Shown here piece after piece: positions 1 through 9,505 of a DNA stretch of 64,000 bases. The position numbers and the translations under genes are program-made. The stretch covers positions 124,001 through 188,000 of the forward strand of contig NIOB01000006.1 of the NCBI GenBank assembly GCA_002189105.1, given 5' to 3'. How positions within the stretch are numbered: position 1 is the stretch's first letter; each line of letters begins with the position of its first letter. The notes under the pieces were generated by a model. It searched no databases. It had not been told where the DNA came from and saw only the letters and a list, made by a program, of their open reading frames with translations. The stretch comes from Saccharibacillus soli (GTDB taxonomy: Bacteria; Bacillota; Bacilli; Paenibacillales; Paenibacillaceae).

Positions 1-6
1 GGATGT

Positions 7-3000
7 ATGAGTGTGAAGAGAGCAAGGACAACAGGGTGGAAGCATCGCTCGAAGATTCTGGTATGGCTGCTTATTGTCAGTATACTTGTCAGCGCTGCAC
101 CTATATTCCCGCCTAAGGCAGCGGCAGCGGAGCTGCCAATTCGGGAGACCAAGGTTAACGCAGCATCGCCATTTCAGGATGTAAGCGAGAAAGATTGGTA
201 TTACAATGCCGTGGTTCAGATGCAGCAGAAGAATATTCTTGGCGGAACGACCGCGAATCTCTTCTCACCTAAGGGCACGATGACGCGCGCGATGTATGTG
301 ACTGCACTCGGACGGATGGCCGGTGTGGACCCTACGAAATATGCAACTTCCAGCTTTGCCGACGTTCCGGCAGGAAGCTGGTATGCTCCTTATATTGAAT
401 GGGCCGTACAAAAAGGAATTACGGACGGCACAGGTGGCAAGAGTTATTCGCCAAATGCGACTGTCTCCCGCGAGCAAATGGCGACGATGACGCTGCGATA
501 TTTTGAAAGTGAAAAGATTGCCTATCAACCAGCGAAGCTGTTGACCACACAGCCGCGCGATCTGGCGAACGTTGCACCGTGGGCGAAGGACGCTGTGCTC
601 AAGCTGTGGCAAGCGGGCATCTTCACGGGCGATGAGCAGGGGAACTTTAAGCCGAATTCGCAGGCAACGCGTGCGGAGGCAGCCGTTCTGTTCATGCGCA
701 ACAATGAAGTGGTTGAAGCCTGGAAAGGGCAGCAACCCGCGACAGAGAAGCCAGGTTCTACCCCAGCGGTAACGCCAAAGCCTGCGCCGACTTCAACTCC
801 AATCCCCATTCCAAGCCGGAACGACGACGGAGACGCAGCCCCAGTTACAGCAACCTATACCTTGACGTTCGAGAGCAATGGGGGAACGGCGATTGAGCCG
901 CAGAAAGTTCGTAACAATGAGGCACTCAACAACCTGCCTGTGCCTACGAAGGAAGGCTTCATTTTCCAAGGTTGGTTTACCGACCAGGAGCTTACGCTGA
1001 TCTTTGCGAACGGCAGCACCTTGACCGCGGATACGAAGCTCTATGCGAAATATACAGATAGTGTAGAAAAAGTCGTACAAAATACGCCAAGCTACGCGGC
1101 ATTGGATGTATCGCCTAGCCTGACGATTACGATTCAGGATGTGACCGGCAAGCTGACGGCGTCTGAAGTTCAGGCGGGAATGACCTTTGTGGATACAGCA
1201 AACCCGAACCCCGCAGGTGGCGGCATTACAGTCACTGGAGGAAACGGAACCTTTACCGTTGCCTCGGCTGCCCAGGACGGAAAGTTTGTTGAAGGGAATA
1301 CGTATGAGCTGACCCTGAAGTCGGACGACCTGCGCTTTGAAGGACAGGATGCTTCGACCAAGGTTTATAGCTTTAGCGTAGCCAAGCAAAAAGCATTGGA
1401 AGTTAAATTGAATCCAAGCATGATCTATATTCCTTTTGGCGATCTGGCTGAGATGATTGTGGATGGAGCGCAAGTGGATTCGCCTTCCATTTCCGTGATG
1501 AGTACAACGGTAGGGGAGAATGCCGATGCATTCGTTGAAGCGAATTCAACAAGCGGCAAATTCGTCTATAAGGGCGAGACCAAGATTGAAGTGGGCGATA
1601 CGGTTTCGATCTATAAGGGGATTCGCCCCGACCTGCGTACTGTCGATACGACAGGAGAAGACAATGGGGATATCGCCTATGTTCGGATCACAGCGGTAGA
1701 TGGCAATACGTATACGTATGAGCGCGCCGATTCTAAGGAAGTGCTGCTGAGACCCGACGTACTGCCTGTGAATCTGTCAGCCGATACGGACGGCGATCCG
1801 AACAATCACTCGATCACCGTCGAAACGGCGGCCATGAACTATAGTGATTCGGTCTATGAGCCGTTCGGTTTGAATGAGCTGACCACTGTCGATCTGGGCG
1901 ACTTTATCGGCTTCTATGAAGGGAAATTCGCAGAGGATGGCTCCAAGGTCAAGAGCTATGGGCGGATTACGTCGATTACCCCTGCAGCCGATATGGATAT
2001 TATCACCTATACGGATGCAACAATCGAGGAAATTGAGAATGTCTTCAATATCTATCAGCAGCAGACCATTAAAGGGGAAGATCTGTTATCCAAGCAGGAC
2101 ATGGCGCAGCTTGAAGAGCAGATCGAGCAGCAGGCACGGGCCAGCGGCTTTGTGAACGAAGCTGCCGATTACCTGTCCGATGTGGCGATGGATACTCAAG
2201 CGTTCAAAGCGCAAAATTTCCGGGCTTCTAAAGATAAAAGTAAGGTTAGCGTTGAGAATCGAACGGTTGTGGCTTCGATTGGAACCAAGCTGAACAACAT
2301 CGACGGTCGCAACTCCGGTGTTAGTGCTTCGCTGCAAGTGGGAGCCGACATCGTCGTGGATACGGGCGAGGAGCATGAGATGGTCGTCCATATGACCGGA
2401 ACCTTCATCCAAGAGCTGAGTATGGATCTGGGCGTTAACGGCGAATCCCAAGGCCATTGGTTGTACAAATGGGGAATCCCTTACTGGTACAGCATTGACG
2501 ATTATGTCATCACGGCGAACCTGGACACCTACAGCTATACCGGTCTGAATATTAAGGCGGAGATGGCGTTTGTCGAGAAAAGTAAGCTGGCTGCCGCATT
2601 AAAGGACTGGGCTGGCGAGAAGAGAGCCGGACGCTTGGGCAAGGTGCAGGATATTGCCACTCAAGTGAAAGCGGTCATGAATGGCGTACAGGATTCTTCG
2701 ATGGACACGCAGGCGCTGCAAGAGCAGTACAAGAGCATGGTCGAGGAAGACACGGAATGGGTTCCGTTAATCGAGAAGTCCCTGTTTGAGAAGAGTATGC
2801 GGGTCGCACTTGGCATCGTCGAAGTGAAGTTTGAAGCCAAGTTTGTGGTGAGTGCTCAGGTTAAGTTGAGCGTGGGTGCGGACTTCTACTACAAAATGGC
2901 CAAGCGCTATTCGGTCACCTTGCGCGTGCTGAGCTTTACCGGCTCGACGAATACGGTGAGTTTGCCAGGAGACGGCGATTATCAGTTTACCTTCTATGTC

Positions 3001-5274
3001 ATGGGTACACTGGGCTTGAGGGCCGGCATTAATATGGAGGTCAAGGCGGGCGTCGGAAGTGTCACGCTGAATAGTGTAGGACTCTCTGTGGAACCCGGAG
3101 TCTATATCAATCTGTGGGGTTACTTCTTCTATCAACTGAAAAATATAAACGGCGTCAAGACCACGAGTTCTCTAGGCGCTCTCTATATGGAGATCGGCAT
3201 CTATCTGGTCGTCGGAATCGGTGCACAGATCGGCGATGGAGCACTGAGTACGGATACGGATCTGGTCGATGAGACTTGGCCGCTCTACACAGTGGGTGAA
3301 CAGAACAATGTATCGGACTTTGCTTATCCGGACGATAACAGTCTGAGCATGGGATTAGCGGGCACGGCATCGGCGCTTGAAGTTCCCAAGTCGCTGCTTA
3401 CGATGAACGTGTTCGACCTGAAGACGGGAGAGACGGATACGCAGGCCTTCACAGCGGATCGATTCGATATTCAAGTCGATAACCCGAACTTCCGCTACAA
3501 CACGAAGACTCAGAAGGTTGAAGTCGTGAATAAGAACCTGCCCGTAAGCAAGGGGAACTTGGTCATTACGTGGAAAGGTGCACCCTTGTCCTTCATCCCT
3601 CGTCCGATCAAGCGCACCGTTCCATTGACTTGGCGTGTGACGGCAGGAGAATATATTCTCCGACTCGATCCGCAAAACGGAAGCGTGCCTCAAGTGCTCT
3701 CCGTTGCCTATAATGCACCCGTCAAGGTGACTACGCCTGTCTATCCGGGTTATACCTTTGACGGTTGGTATACGGCTCCTACGGGAGGCACCAAAGTCAC
3801 TGTTCCAAGTCGTATGCCAAAAGAAGATTATGAATGGTATGCACAGTGGAAGGCCAATACAAATACGCGCTATACCGTACAGCATTACTTGATTGATGCG
3901 AATACCGGTAAGCCGGCTTCAAGCACACCGGATTATACAGAGGTGCGCACGGGCACGACGAACACGGAGATTCGGATTGATTCCGATCGATTCAAGAACC
4001 AAGGATACGCTAACGGCGTGACGAGTGGTCAGCTGATTAAGGGCGATGGCTCAACCGTTGTACGGATTGAGTATGCTCCAGTGAACCATACGGTGACTTT
4101 TGACGGCGGTTATCCGGGCGCTGCACGCAGTACGATCACCGAACCAACGGGTAAAAATATCGCCAATCGCATCCCTGTGCCTACGCGAGCAGGCTATACG
4201 TTTGCAGGCTGGTCGCCAAAAGCGCCTAGCACGATGCCAAATGTCGATACAACCTACACGGCAGCGTGGACAGCCAAGGCGGATACGCCTTATCAGGTGG
4301 TCTATCTGAAGCAGAACCTGACGAATGCGACCTATACCGTAGCCGATACAGAGAACTATCGGGGGATGACAGATACGGAGGCAAACCTGAGCAAGATTAC
4401 GCCTAAAACGTATGCTGGATTCACTCTCGACCCTAACGTGCCGGGAACGGTACTGTCGAGCGCGATTAAAAGTGATGGCAAGACGGTGTTGAAGCTGTAT
4501 TATAAGCGCAATCTTCAGACACTGACGATTGATTATGGTTATGCAGACCAGCTTGAACAAATGGTGCTTGTGCCATTCGGAGCCTCGATCCAGTCGTATC
4601 TGGTTACACCAACGCGAGCAGGTTATACGTTCGCTGGCTGGTCGCCAACGCCACCTACGACGATGCCGTCTGAAGATCTGACCCTGACGGCTCAGTGGAA
4701 GGCAAGCCAGTATACGGTCATCTTCAATACGAACTTGGACAGAATCCCTGCTCTGAGTCAGGCTGCTGCCTATGGAAGCTTAATCTCTGCGCCTCCTCTG
4801 CCGGCACGCGAGGGTTATCGCTTGGAAGGTTGGTACAGCAATAGCGAGCTGACCACCCCGTATAATTTCATGACGCCGGTGACGGGAGATATTACGTTGT
4901 ACGCGAAATGGATCTTGGATGTGCAGATGTCATATATCGTCAGCTTTGATACGTCTGGAGGGACTCCGATACCTGACAAGATGATTCTAGGCGGTCAAGC
5001 CGTGAAGACGGTGAATCTTCCATTCAAGGCGGGTTATATCTTCACAGGTTGGTATGTTGATCCTAGCTGGAAAATCCCTTACAATTTGGATGCGCCAGTA
5101 TACGAAGATTTAACGCTGTATGCAGGGTGGGTGCCAGATCCTACCTGGTATATTCCATTCGTACCTGTATATTCAGAGCCTGCACCTGTATATTCAACGC
5201 CCGCGCCTGTATATTCAGCGCCTGCGCCTGAATCTCCAGTAATGCCTGAGCCTGAAGCTCCAACCCAACCGTAG
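7..5274 (+). CDS. Giant secreted SLH-domain protein with InlB/Flg_new repeats
   Basis: Predicted cell-surface protein of 1755 residues. A signal peptide (about 1-40: basic start, hydrophobic core, end near AAAAE) is followed by three SLH repeats (about 55-235, with FQDV, FADV and a degenerate third unit) that should bind pyruvylated secondary cell-wall polymer. A Pro/Thr linker leads to one Flg_new (InlB B-repeat) module (about 282-350, with GFIFQGWF). A long central part (about 360-1200) has no fold I recognise. At least five further Flg_new modules (from about 1213, 1361, 1504, 1568 and 1642, marked by GYTFxGW) and MucBP-like stretches follow. The C-terminus is a PVYSxPA repeat. Such modules are typical of adhesins, so an adhesion or S-layer-associated role is inferred. 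The frame is open to the window edge, so the true start could lie upstream, but the signal peptide fits this ATG. Confidence 0.85.
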   Translation: MSVKRARTTGWKHRSKILVWLLIVSILVSAAPIFPPKAAAAELPIRETKVNAASPFQDVSEKDWYYNAVVQMQQKNILGGTTANLFSPKGTMTRAMYVTALGRMAGVDPTKYATSSFADVPAGSWYAPYIEWAVQKGITDGTGGKSYSPNATVSREQMATMTLRYFESEKIAYQPAKLLTTQPRDLANVAPWAKDAVLKLWQAGIFTGDEQGNFKPNSQATRAEAAVLFMRNNEVVEAWKGQQPATEKPGSTPAVTPKPAPTSTPIPIPSRNDDGDAAPVTATYTLTFESNGGTAIEPQKVRNNEALNNLPVPTKEGFIFQGWFTDQELTLIFANGSTLTADTKLYAKYTDSVEKVVQNTPSYAALDVSPSLTITIQDVTGKLTASEVQAGMTFVDTANPNPAGGGITVTGGNGTFTVASAAQDGKFVEGNTYELTLKSDDLRFEGQDASTKVYSFSVAKQKALEVKLNPSMIYIPFGDLAEMIVDGAQVDSPSISVMSTTVGENADAFVEANSTSGKFVYKGETKIEVGDTVSIYKGIRPDLRTVDTTGEDNGDIAYVRITAVDGNTYTYERADSKEVLLRPDVLPVNLSADTDGDPNNHSITVETAAMNYSDSVYEPFGLNELTTVDLGDFIGFYEGKFAEDGSKVKSYGRITSITPAADMDIITYTDATIEEIENVFNIYQQQTIKGEDLLSKQDMAQLEEQIEQQARASGFVNEAADYLSDVAMDTQAFKAQNFRASKDKSKVSVENRTVVASIGTKLNNIDGRNSGVSASLQVGADIVVDTGEEHEMVVHMTGTFIQELSMDLGVNGESQGHWLYKWGIPYWYSIDDYVITANLDTYSYTGLNIKAEMAFVEKSKLAAALKDWAGEKRAGRLGKVQDIATQVKAVMNGVQDSSMDTQALQEQYKSMVEEDTEWVPLIEKSLFEKSMRVALGIVEVKFEAKFVVSAQVKLSVGADFYYKMAKRYSVTLRVLSFTGSTNTVSLPGDGDYQFTFYVMGTLGLRAGINMEVKAGVGSVTLNSVGLSVEPGVYINLWGYFFYQLKNINGVKTTSSLGALYMEIGIYLVVGIGAQIGDGALSTDTDLVDETWPLYTVGEQNNVSDFAYPDDNSLSMGLAGTASALEVPKSLLTMNVFDLKTGETDTQAFTADRFDIQVDNPNFRYNTKTQKVEVVNKNLPVSKGNLVITWKGAPLSFIPRPIKRTVPLTWRVTAGEYILRLDPQNGSVPQVLSVAYNAPVKVTTPVYPGYTFDGWYTAPTGGTKVTVPSRMPKEDYEWYAQWKANTNTRYTVQHYLIDANTGKPASSTPDYTEVRTGTTNTEIRIDSDRFKNQGYANGVTSGQLIKGDGSTVVRIEYAPVNHTVTFDGGYPGAARSTITEPTGKNIANRIPVPTRAGYTFAGWSPKAPSTMPNVDTTYTAAWTAKADTPYQVVYLKQNLTNATYTVADTENYRGMTDTEANLSKITPKTYAGFTLDPNVPGTVLSSAIKSDGKTVLKLYYKRNLQTLTIDYGYADQLEQMVLVPFGASIQSYLVTPTRAGYTFAGWSPTPPTTMPSEDLTLTAQWKASQYTVIFNTNLDRIPALSQAAAYGSLISAPPLPAREGYRLEGWYSNSELTTPYNFMTPVTGDITLYAKWILDVQMSYIVSFDTSGGTPIPDKMILGGQAVKTVNLPFKAGYIFTGWYVDPSWKIPYNLDAPVYEDLTLYAGWVPDPTWYIPFVPVYSEPAPVYSTPAPVYSAPAPESPVMPEPEAPTQP
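5164..5226 (+). repeat. 21-bp tandem repeat x3 inside the SLH protein gene
   Basis: Three consecutive 21-base units, each starting CCTGTATATTCA, encode PVYSEPA, PVYSTPA and PVYSAPA at the extreme C-terminus of the surface protein. Copies differ at only a few bases, so copy number may vary between strains. Confidence 0.85.
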
Positions 5275-5297
5275 TCATGCTCTACGACTCTCTATGG

Positions 5298-5303
5298 TAT
5301 AGT
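5298..5303 (+). promoter_or_regulatory. Extended -10 promoter for the downstream small gene
   Basis: TGG-TATAGT is an extended -10 element about 25 bases before the start of the next gene. No good -35 is visible, which is usual for this promoter class. Confidence 0.4.
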
Positions 5304-5328
5304 GAGAGGACAGAGGAGGATGAATCCC

Positions 5329-5895
5329 ATGTCCTGGAGCAAATTACAGCAGCAGCTGGAGGGATTTCTGGCTCCAGCGCTGCAACCGAGAGTCGAATAT
5401 CGAGGTACGAGTTACCGATACCTGCTCGATAAATCGGGCACCTGTCATATCGTCGTGGACAAAAAGAATATTCTGAACATGAGCGATCCGGCGAACGACA
5501 TTCGCTGGTACAGGTCGGAGCAGGAGATCAAAAGCGATCCCGAACTGTATCTGCCGATCAGTCCGGAAGACATCGAAGCCGTACGCAAGAGCGCGAAAGG
5601 CCCGATTCCCGAGGATCGTCTCAAGGTCATGGCTCGCGGCCGCAAAGCTTCGGAATACGCGAAAGCCATGATGGCGGCGCAGGCGGCACTCAGCAAATCG
5701 AATTTCGCCAAAGACGCGAACAGGTTTCTGACCACGCCGATCGAAACCAGTCTGGACAGCCCTGACATCCTGCTGAACGTGCTGGCGCTGCTCGACCGCC
5801 GGGTCGGCAAGAAGCGGATCATGAATCTGTCCGATTCCATCCGACTCAAGCATCCGATCGTGCAGTATTTCTACGAACTTCGCCGGGATGCCTAA
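5329..5895 (+). CDS. Conserved-looking hypothetical protein, 188 aa
   Basis: I do not recognise the family. The ATG at 5329 is chosen because AGGAGG at 5314-5319 lies nine bases upstream; the earlier GTG (5302) and ATG (5320) sit before or directly against that site. The product is soluble, with no signal peptide or membrane segment. It has a mixed N-terminal half (about 1-75) containing a short stretch that could be beta strands, and a helical, Ala/Lys-rich C-terminal half. It stands alone between the surface protein and the fluoride riboswitch, with its own extended -10 promoter. Confidence 0.7.
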   Translation: MSWSKLQQQLEGFLAPALQPRVEYRGTSYRYLLDKSGTCHIVVDKKNILNMSDPANDIRWYRSEQEIKSDPELYLPISPEDIEAVRKSAKGPIPEDRLKVMARGRKASEYAKAMMAAQAALSKSNFAKDANRFLTTPIETSLDSPDILLNVLALLDRRVGKKRIMNLSDSIRLKHPIVQYFYELRRDA

Positions 5896-5919
5896 GCCAA
5901 TTTGTTCGGTAAACGGACA

Positions 5920-5948
5920 TTGACTTTTGCCGGTATTCGCCTTATCAT
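5920..5948 (+). promoter_or_regulatory. Sigma-A promoter of the fluoride riboswitch transcript
   Basis: TTGACT at 5920-5925 and TATCAT at 5943-5948 are separated by 17 bases, a near-consensus vegetative promoter. The predicted start lies a few bases before the riboswitch aptamer. Confidence 0.75.
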
Positions 5949-5962
5949 GACAGCAGTCAAAT

Positions 5963-6060
5963 AAGGCGATGGAGTTCGCCATAACCGTCCGATAGTGCTG
6001 ACAAGGTACAAGACTAATGACTCCTACTCATAATTCACTATGAGTAGGAGTCTGTTTTGT
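5963..6060 (+). ncRNA. Fluoride riboswitch (crcB motif) with intrinsic terminator
   Basis: The aptamer shows the crcB hallmarks: GGCGATGGAGTTCGCC at 5965-5980, then ATAACC, a variable hairpin, and TAATGACTCCTAC, where GGAG pairs with CTCC. Overlapping it is a perfect 14-bp hairpin (6019-6032 with 6039-6052) and a T-rich tail (6053-6060). In known members, fluoride binding stabilises the aptamer and prevents terminator formation. The element sits directly upstream of the CLC gene at 6092, so fluoride should switch that gene on. The match is from memory of the B. cereus-type sequence. Confidence 0.92.
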
Positions 6061-6091
6061 TTGCGGGAACTTATGCGAAAAGGAAAGGGAA

Positions 6092-7471
6092 ATGGGCATG
6101 CGGAATTGGATCGAAGAGTGGACTGCGCTTGCGAGACGCGCAAGCCATCTGGCGCTGTGGAGCACATTCATCAAATGGACGATCTTGGGCAGCGTGGTGG
6201 GGCTGCTGTCGGGCACAGCATCGGCGCTGTTCCTTCACGGTTTGGACTACGTAACCAATGTGCGGATGAATCACGGTTGGCTGCTGTTCCTGCTCCCGCT
6301 GGGCGGGGCGCTGGTGAGTTACCTCTATATGAAACTGGGCGGCAGCAGCGCAAAAGGCAACAACCTGATTCTCGAACAGATCGGGGAAGGGCAGGAGACG
6401 ATTCCGCTGAGGATGGCTCCGCTGGTGCTGTTTGGCACGCTGGTTACGCATCTGTTCGGGGGATCGGCCGGACGCGAAGGCACGGCCGTGCAGATGGGCG
6501 GAAGCTTGGCGGAGTGGTTCGGCAAAATCATTCGGATCGATGCAGCTGACCGCAAGATTCTGCTCATGTGCGGGATCAGCGGCGGTTTTGCTTCAGTATT
6601 TGGTACACCGCTGGCTGGAACGGTCTTCGGGCTGGAAGTGATTGCAATTGGATTAATCAGCCATCGGGCGCTGCTGCCGTGCTTCGCTGCTGCGTTCGTC
6701 GGTGACCTGACCGCGACTCGTCTGTGGAACGTGCATCATCTGCACTATCAGATTGGCATCGTGCCGTCCGTGGAACTTCCAATCGTACTCAAAGTGGTGA
6801 TCGCTTCGATCTTGTTTGGACTCATCAGCCTGCTGTTCAGTGAACTGACCCATGCGCTCAAACGAAGATTCTCGGCACTGTTTCCCAACGCCGCGATCAA
6901 AAGCGCCGTTGGCGGTGGACTGGTCATTCTGCTGGTCGCCATCGTCGGCACAAGGGACTACCTGGGACTTGGGATTCCGCTGATTCAAGATTCATTTCAA
7001 GGCGAAGTCTCGCCGTTTGCCTTCCTATGGAAGCTGCTGTTCACTTCACTGACACTGGGCACCGGGTTTCAGGGGGGCGAGGTCACGCCGCTGTTTGCCA
7101 TCGGCGCAGCACTCGGTCACAGTCTGGCCTCGATTCTTGGCCTGTATGCGCCGTTTCTCGCGGCGCTGGGATTCATCGGGGTATTCTGCGGAGCGACCAA
7201 TACGCCGATTGCCTGCTTCATCATGGGCATCGAATTATTCGGTTCGGAGGCAGCCGTATATCTGTTCATCGCTTGTCTGGTGAGCTACCTGTTCTCGGGG
7301 CACACCGGCATCTATACGTCGCAGCGGATCGGGGTATCCAAGAGCGGTTTACTTGTCGTGCCTGATGGGACGACGCTGGCGACGGTCAAAACATTGCGCC
7401 GTGAAGCCGCAGCAGCACAAGTCGCATCCAAGCAAGAAACGCTGGAATCCGAACGCCTAAAAGGTGAATGA
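6092..7471 (+). CDS. CLC-F type fluoride/proton antiporter
   Basis: Membrane protein of 459 residues with the CLC fold (about 10-12 membrane helices), expected to export fluoride in exchange for protons. Two selectivity motifs point to the fluoride branch rather than chloride: GNNLI at about 89-93 where chloride CLCs have GSGIP, and GREGT at about 127-131 (gating Glu about 129) where chloride CLCs have GREGP. There is no C-terminal CBS domain; the tail is a short charged segment. AGGAAAGGG precedes the ATG; a second ATG at 6098 is possible. The fluoride riboswitch upstream independently supports the assignment. Confidence 0.9.
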   Translation: MGMRNWIEEWTALARRASHLALWSTFIKWTILGSVVGLLSGTASALFLHGLDYVTNVRMNHGWLLFLLPLGGALVSYLYMKLGGSSAKGNNLILEQIGEGQETIPLRMAPLVLFGTLVTHLFGGSAGREGTAVQMGGSLAEWFGKIIRIDAADRKILLMCGISGGFASVFGTPLAGTVFGLEVIAIGLISHRALLPCFAAAFVGDLTATRLWNVHHLHYQIGIVPSVELPIVLKVVIASILFGLISLLFSELTHALKRRFSALFPNAAIKSAVGGGLVILLVAIVGTRDYLGLGIPLIQDSFQGEVSPFAFLWKLLFTSLTLGTGFQGGEVTPLFAIGAALGHSLASILGLYAPFLAALGFIGVFCGATNTPIACFIMGIELFGSEAAVYLFIACLVSYLFSGHTGIYTSQRIGVSKSGLLVVPDGTTLATVKTLRREAAAAQVASKQETLESERLKGE

Positions 7472-7515
7472 TAAACAACGATCTGTCCAGAGGATAGGTA
7501 TGTGGAGAATCAGAA

Positions 7516-7548
7516 AAGGGCGGTGTCTCATGACACCGCCCTTTTTAT
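7516..7548. terminator. Bidirectional terminator between CLC-F and yrzA
   Basis: Perfect 12-bp stem (7516-7527 with 7532-7543), four-base loop, T-run on the + strand and A-run on the other side. It serves the convergent genes on both strands. Confidence 0.85.
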
Positions 7549-7582
7549 CGAATTCCGACCGCTTCGCTGGTTCGCCCGACGA

Positions 7583-7789
7583 TTACCCTGCCGCGAAATG
7601 CACGACCGCGCTGTACAGCATCTTGTTGCGCACAGGATCGAAAGTCACCTGATGCTGAACCTGCTTCACTCGAAGCAGCAGCCCTTTGTTGATCTCCATC
7701 CGTTCGTCGATTGCGCGTTCCAACTCGCGGAAGTCGTAAGCTTGCAGACATTCCACTTTGTCTTTAATCATATCCAGAATGATGTCCAT
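7583..7789 (-). CDS. yrzA: DUF2536 family protein, YrzA-like
   Basis: Small soluble protein of 68 residues. Start MDIILDMIKDKVE and end MLYSAVVHF match the remembered B. subtilis YrzA (DUF2536) in length and pattern. Function is unknown in the family. GGAGG lies upstream of the ATG on the minus strand. It is convergent with the CLC-F gene and shares its terminator. Confidence 0.75.
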   Translation of the reverse strand: MDIILDMIKDKVECLQAYDFRELERAIDERMEINKGLLLRVKQVQHQVTFDPVRNKMLYSAVVHFAAG

Positions 7790-7977
7790 GTTCCCCAGTC
7801 CTCCATTACGATGAAGTCTACCAATCTCTCATTGTAGGCGAGCCGATCCGGCGAAGCAAGAATTTGCTTGAAGAGGGACATCCGTCTTTGACTCCATCTC
7901 GTATAATGGATACATCCGCTTGAATCATTATGCGCAGTACCTTATCCATGCTAACAGTAAAGGAGAACCTGCCACTT

Positions 7978-9183
7978 ATGCTGCAAAACCCGAAAGGCAA
8001 AGAACGAATTGGACTTGCCTTGCTCTTGTCTACCCTGGGAATTCTGGGCCCGCTGAATATCGATATGTATCTGCCCAGCTTCCCTGGCATTGCTTCCGAG
8101 CTGAACGCGCAGGCTTCGCTGGTTCAACTTAGCTTGACCGCCTGCCTGATTGGTCTCGCCATCGGTCAGATCATCGTCGGCCCGATCAGCGACGCCCGAG
8201 GACGCCGAGGCCCGCTGTTGATCTCCCTGCTGCTGTTCGCCGCTTCATCCGTGATGTGCGCCTTATCCAGCAGCATCGAGATGCTGATTGCTGCACGTTT
8301 CCTGCAAGGACTGACCGCCTCCGGCGGCATCGTGCTGTCGCGGGCTGTGGTGCGCGACGTGTTCAGCGGCCGCGAACTGACGCAGTTCTTCTCCCTGCTC
8401 ATGGTCATTAACGCCGTGGCGCCGCTGCTGGCTCCCATCGCAGGCGGAGCGATCCTGCTGCTGCCAGGGTCGAGCTGGCATACGATCTTCTATGCGCTGG
8501 CGCTGCTGGGCTTCCTGATCCTGCTGACGGTTGGCTTCAAGCTTCCCGAGACGCTGCCTCAGCCCAAGCGCCAGCCCAGCTCCATCGGTCATTCGCTGCG
8601 CACGATGGGCAGTCTGCTGACCGATCGCTCCTTCATGGGCTATGCGCTGACGCTTGGATTTATCCACGGAGGCAGCTTCGCTTATGTCGCCGGAACCCCT
8701 TTTGTTTATCAGAAGATCTACGGGGTCTCGCCCCAGGCCTTCAGTATTCTGTTTGGCATTAACGGAATTGCGATCATCACTGGCAGCTTTATCATCGGGC
8801 GCTTCAGCAGCTTTATTCCCGAACGGAATCTGCTGCGAATCGGCGTGATTACGGCTTCCAGCGCAACTCTGCTGCTGTTCATCGCTTCGCTGGTTCAAGG
8901 GCCGCTGTTCACCATCGTGGTGCCCTTGTTCGTGTATATGATTACGATCGGGATTACAGCGACCAGCACCTTCACTCTGGCGATTGCACGTCAGGGACAC
9001 CGGGCAGGCAGTGCAAGTGCCGTGTTGGGTCTATTCCCGCTGCTGATTGGCGCGATCGTCTCGCCGCTGGTGGGTCTGGATGAGACCACACCGGTGCCGA
9101 TGGGAGCGATTTTGTTTGGGACGGCGCTGCTGGGAGCAATGGCTTTCTTTATCCTGACCAAGCCGGAAAAAACCACGATATAA
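7978..9183 (+). CDS. Bcr/CflA family multidrug efflux MFS transporter
   Basis: Inner-membrane exporter of 401 residues with about 12 membrane helices. The opening LSTLGILGPLNIDMYLPSFP and the GPISDARGRRGPLL loop between helices 2 and 3 are characteristic of the Bcr/CflA (DHA1) drug-resistance group, which uses the proton gradient to expel drugs such as bicyclomycin or chloramphenicol. The start at 7978 is chosen because AAAGGAG (7959-7965) precedes it; an ATG at 7930 lacks a ribosome site and would add a non-hydrophobic tail. No regulator gene adjoins it. Substrate cannot be read from sequence. Confidence 0.85.
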   Translation: MLQNPKGKERIGLALLLSTLGILGPLNIDMYLPSFPGIASELNAQASLVQLSLTACLIGLAIGQIIVGPISDARGRRGPLLISLLLFAASSVMCALSSSIEMLIAARFLQGLTASGGIVLSRAVVRDVFSGRELTQFFSLLMVINAVAPLLAPIAGGAILLLPGSSWHTIFYALALLGFLILLTVGFKLPETLPQPKRQPSSIGHSLRTMGSLLTDRSFMGYALTLGFIHGGSFAYVAGTPFVYQKIYGVSPQAFSILFGINGIAIITGSFIIGRFSSFIPERNLLRIGVITASSATLLLFIASLVQGPLFTIVVPLFVYMITIGITATSTFTLAIARQGHRAGSASAVLGLFPLLIGAIVSPLVGLDETTPVPMGAILFGTALLGAMAFFILTKPEKTTI

Positions 9184-9505
9184 TCGCGTCTGAATCGCGG
9201 TCATCTGGCTGCGGATGATCGACGGAAGCTGCCGAATCCCTTACCGTGGATGCACAGGTCGTTCGCTTATCATAAAGTCCCGAAAAGGCAGCGAATCTGT
9301 CCCGAAAGGTGCTCACTCGCTCATGGTCGGGAAGAGGGAGCGGTTGGGCATACGGAACCACAGGCAATCGAGCAGCGTCTAGTTAAAATGAATGAAAACT
9401 CCTGCCCATTTTCATTTTTTGCAGGAGTTTTCTTTTTGACAAGGAATATACGTTTTTTAGATAAAAAGGGGAAAGATAGCAAGCGAAGAACAAAGGAGAC
9501 CCGAC
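9184..9505. other. Intergenic stretch before the acyltransferase gene
   Basis: Contains no credible gene. It holds the terminator at 9395-9438 and a plausible promoter for the next gene: TTGACA at 9436-9441 with a weak -10 (TAGATA, 9458-9463, 16-base spacer). Confidence 0.6.
9395..9438 (+). terminator. Intrinsic terminator
   Basis: Perfect 11-bp stem (9395-9405 with 9421-9431) and 15-base loop, followed by CTTTTT. It ends transcription about 200 bases after the Bcr/CflA gene. Confidence 0.75.

Noticed and set aside
7888-7907. TTGACT and TATAAT before the Bcr/CflA gene
   Set aside because: Only eight bases apart, too close for a sigma-A promoter; the TATAAT may still be a -10 with a poor -35.
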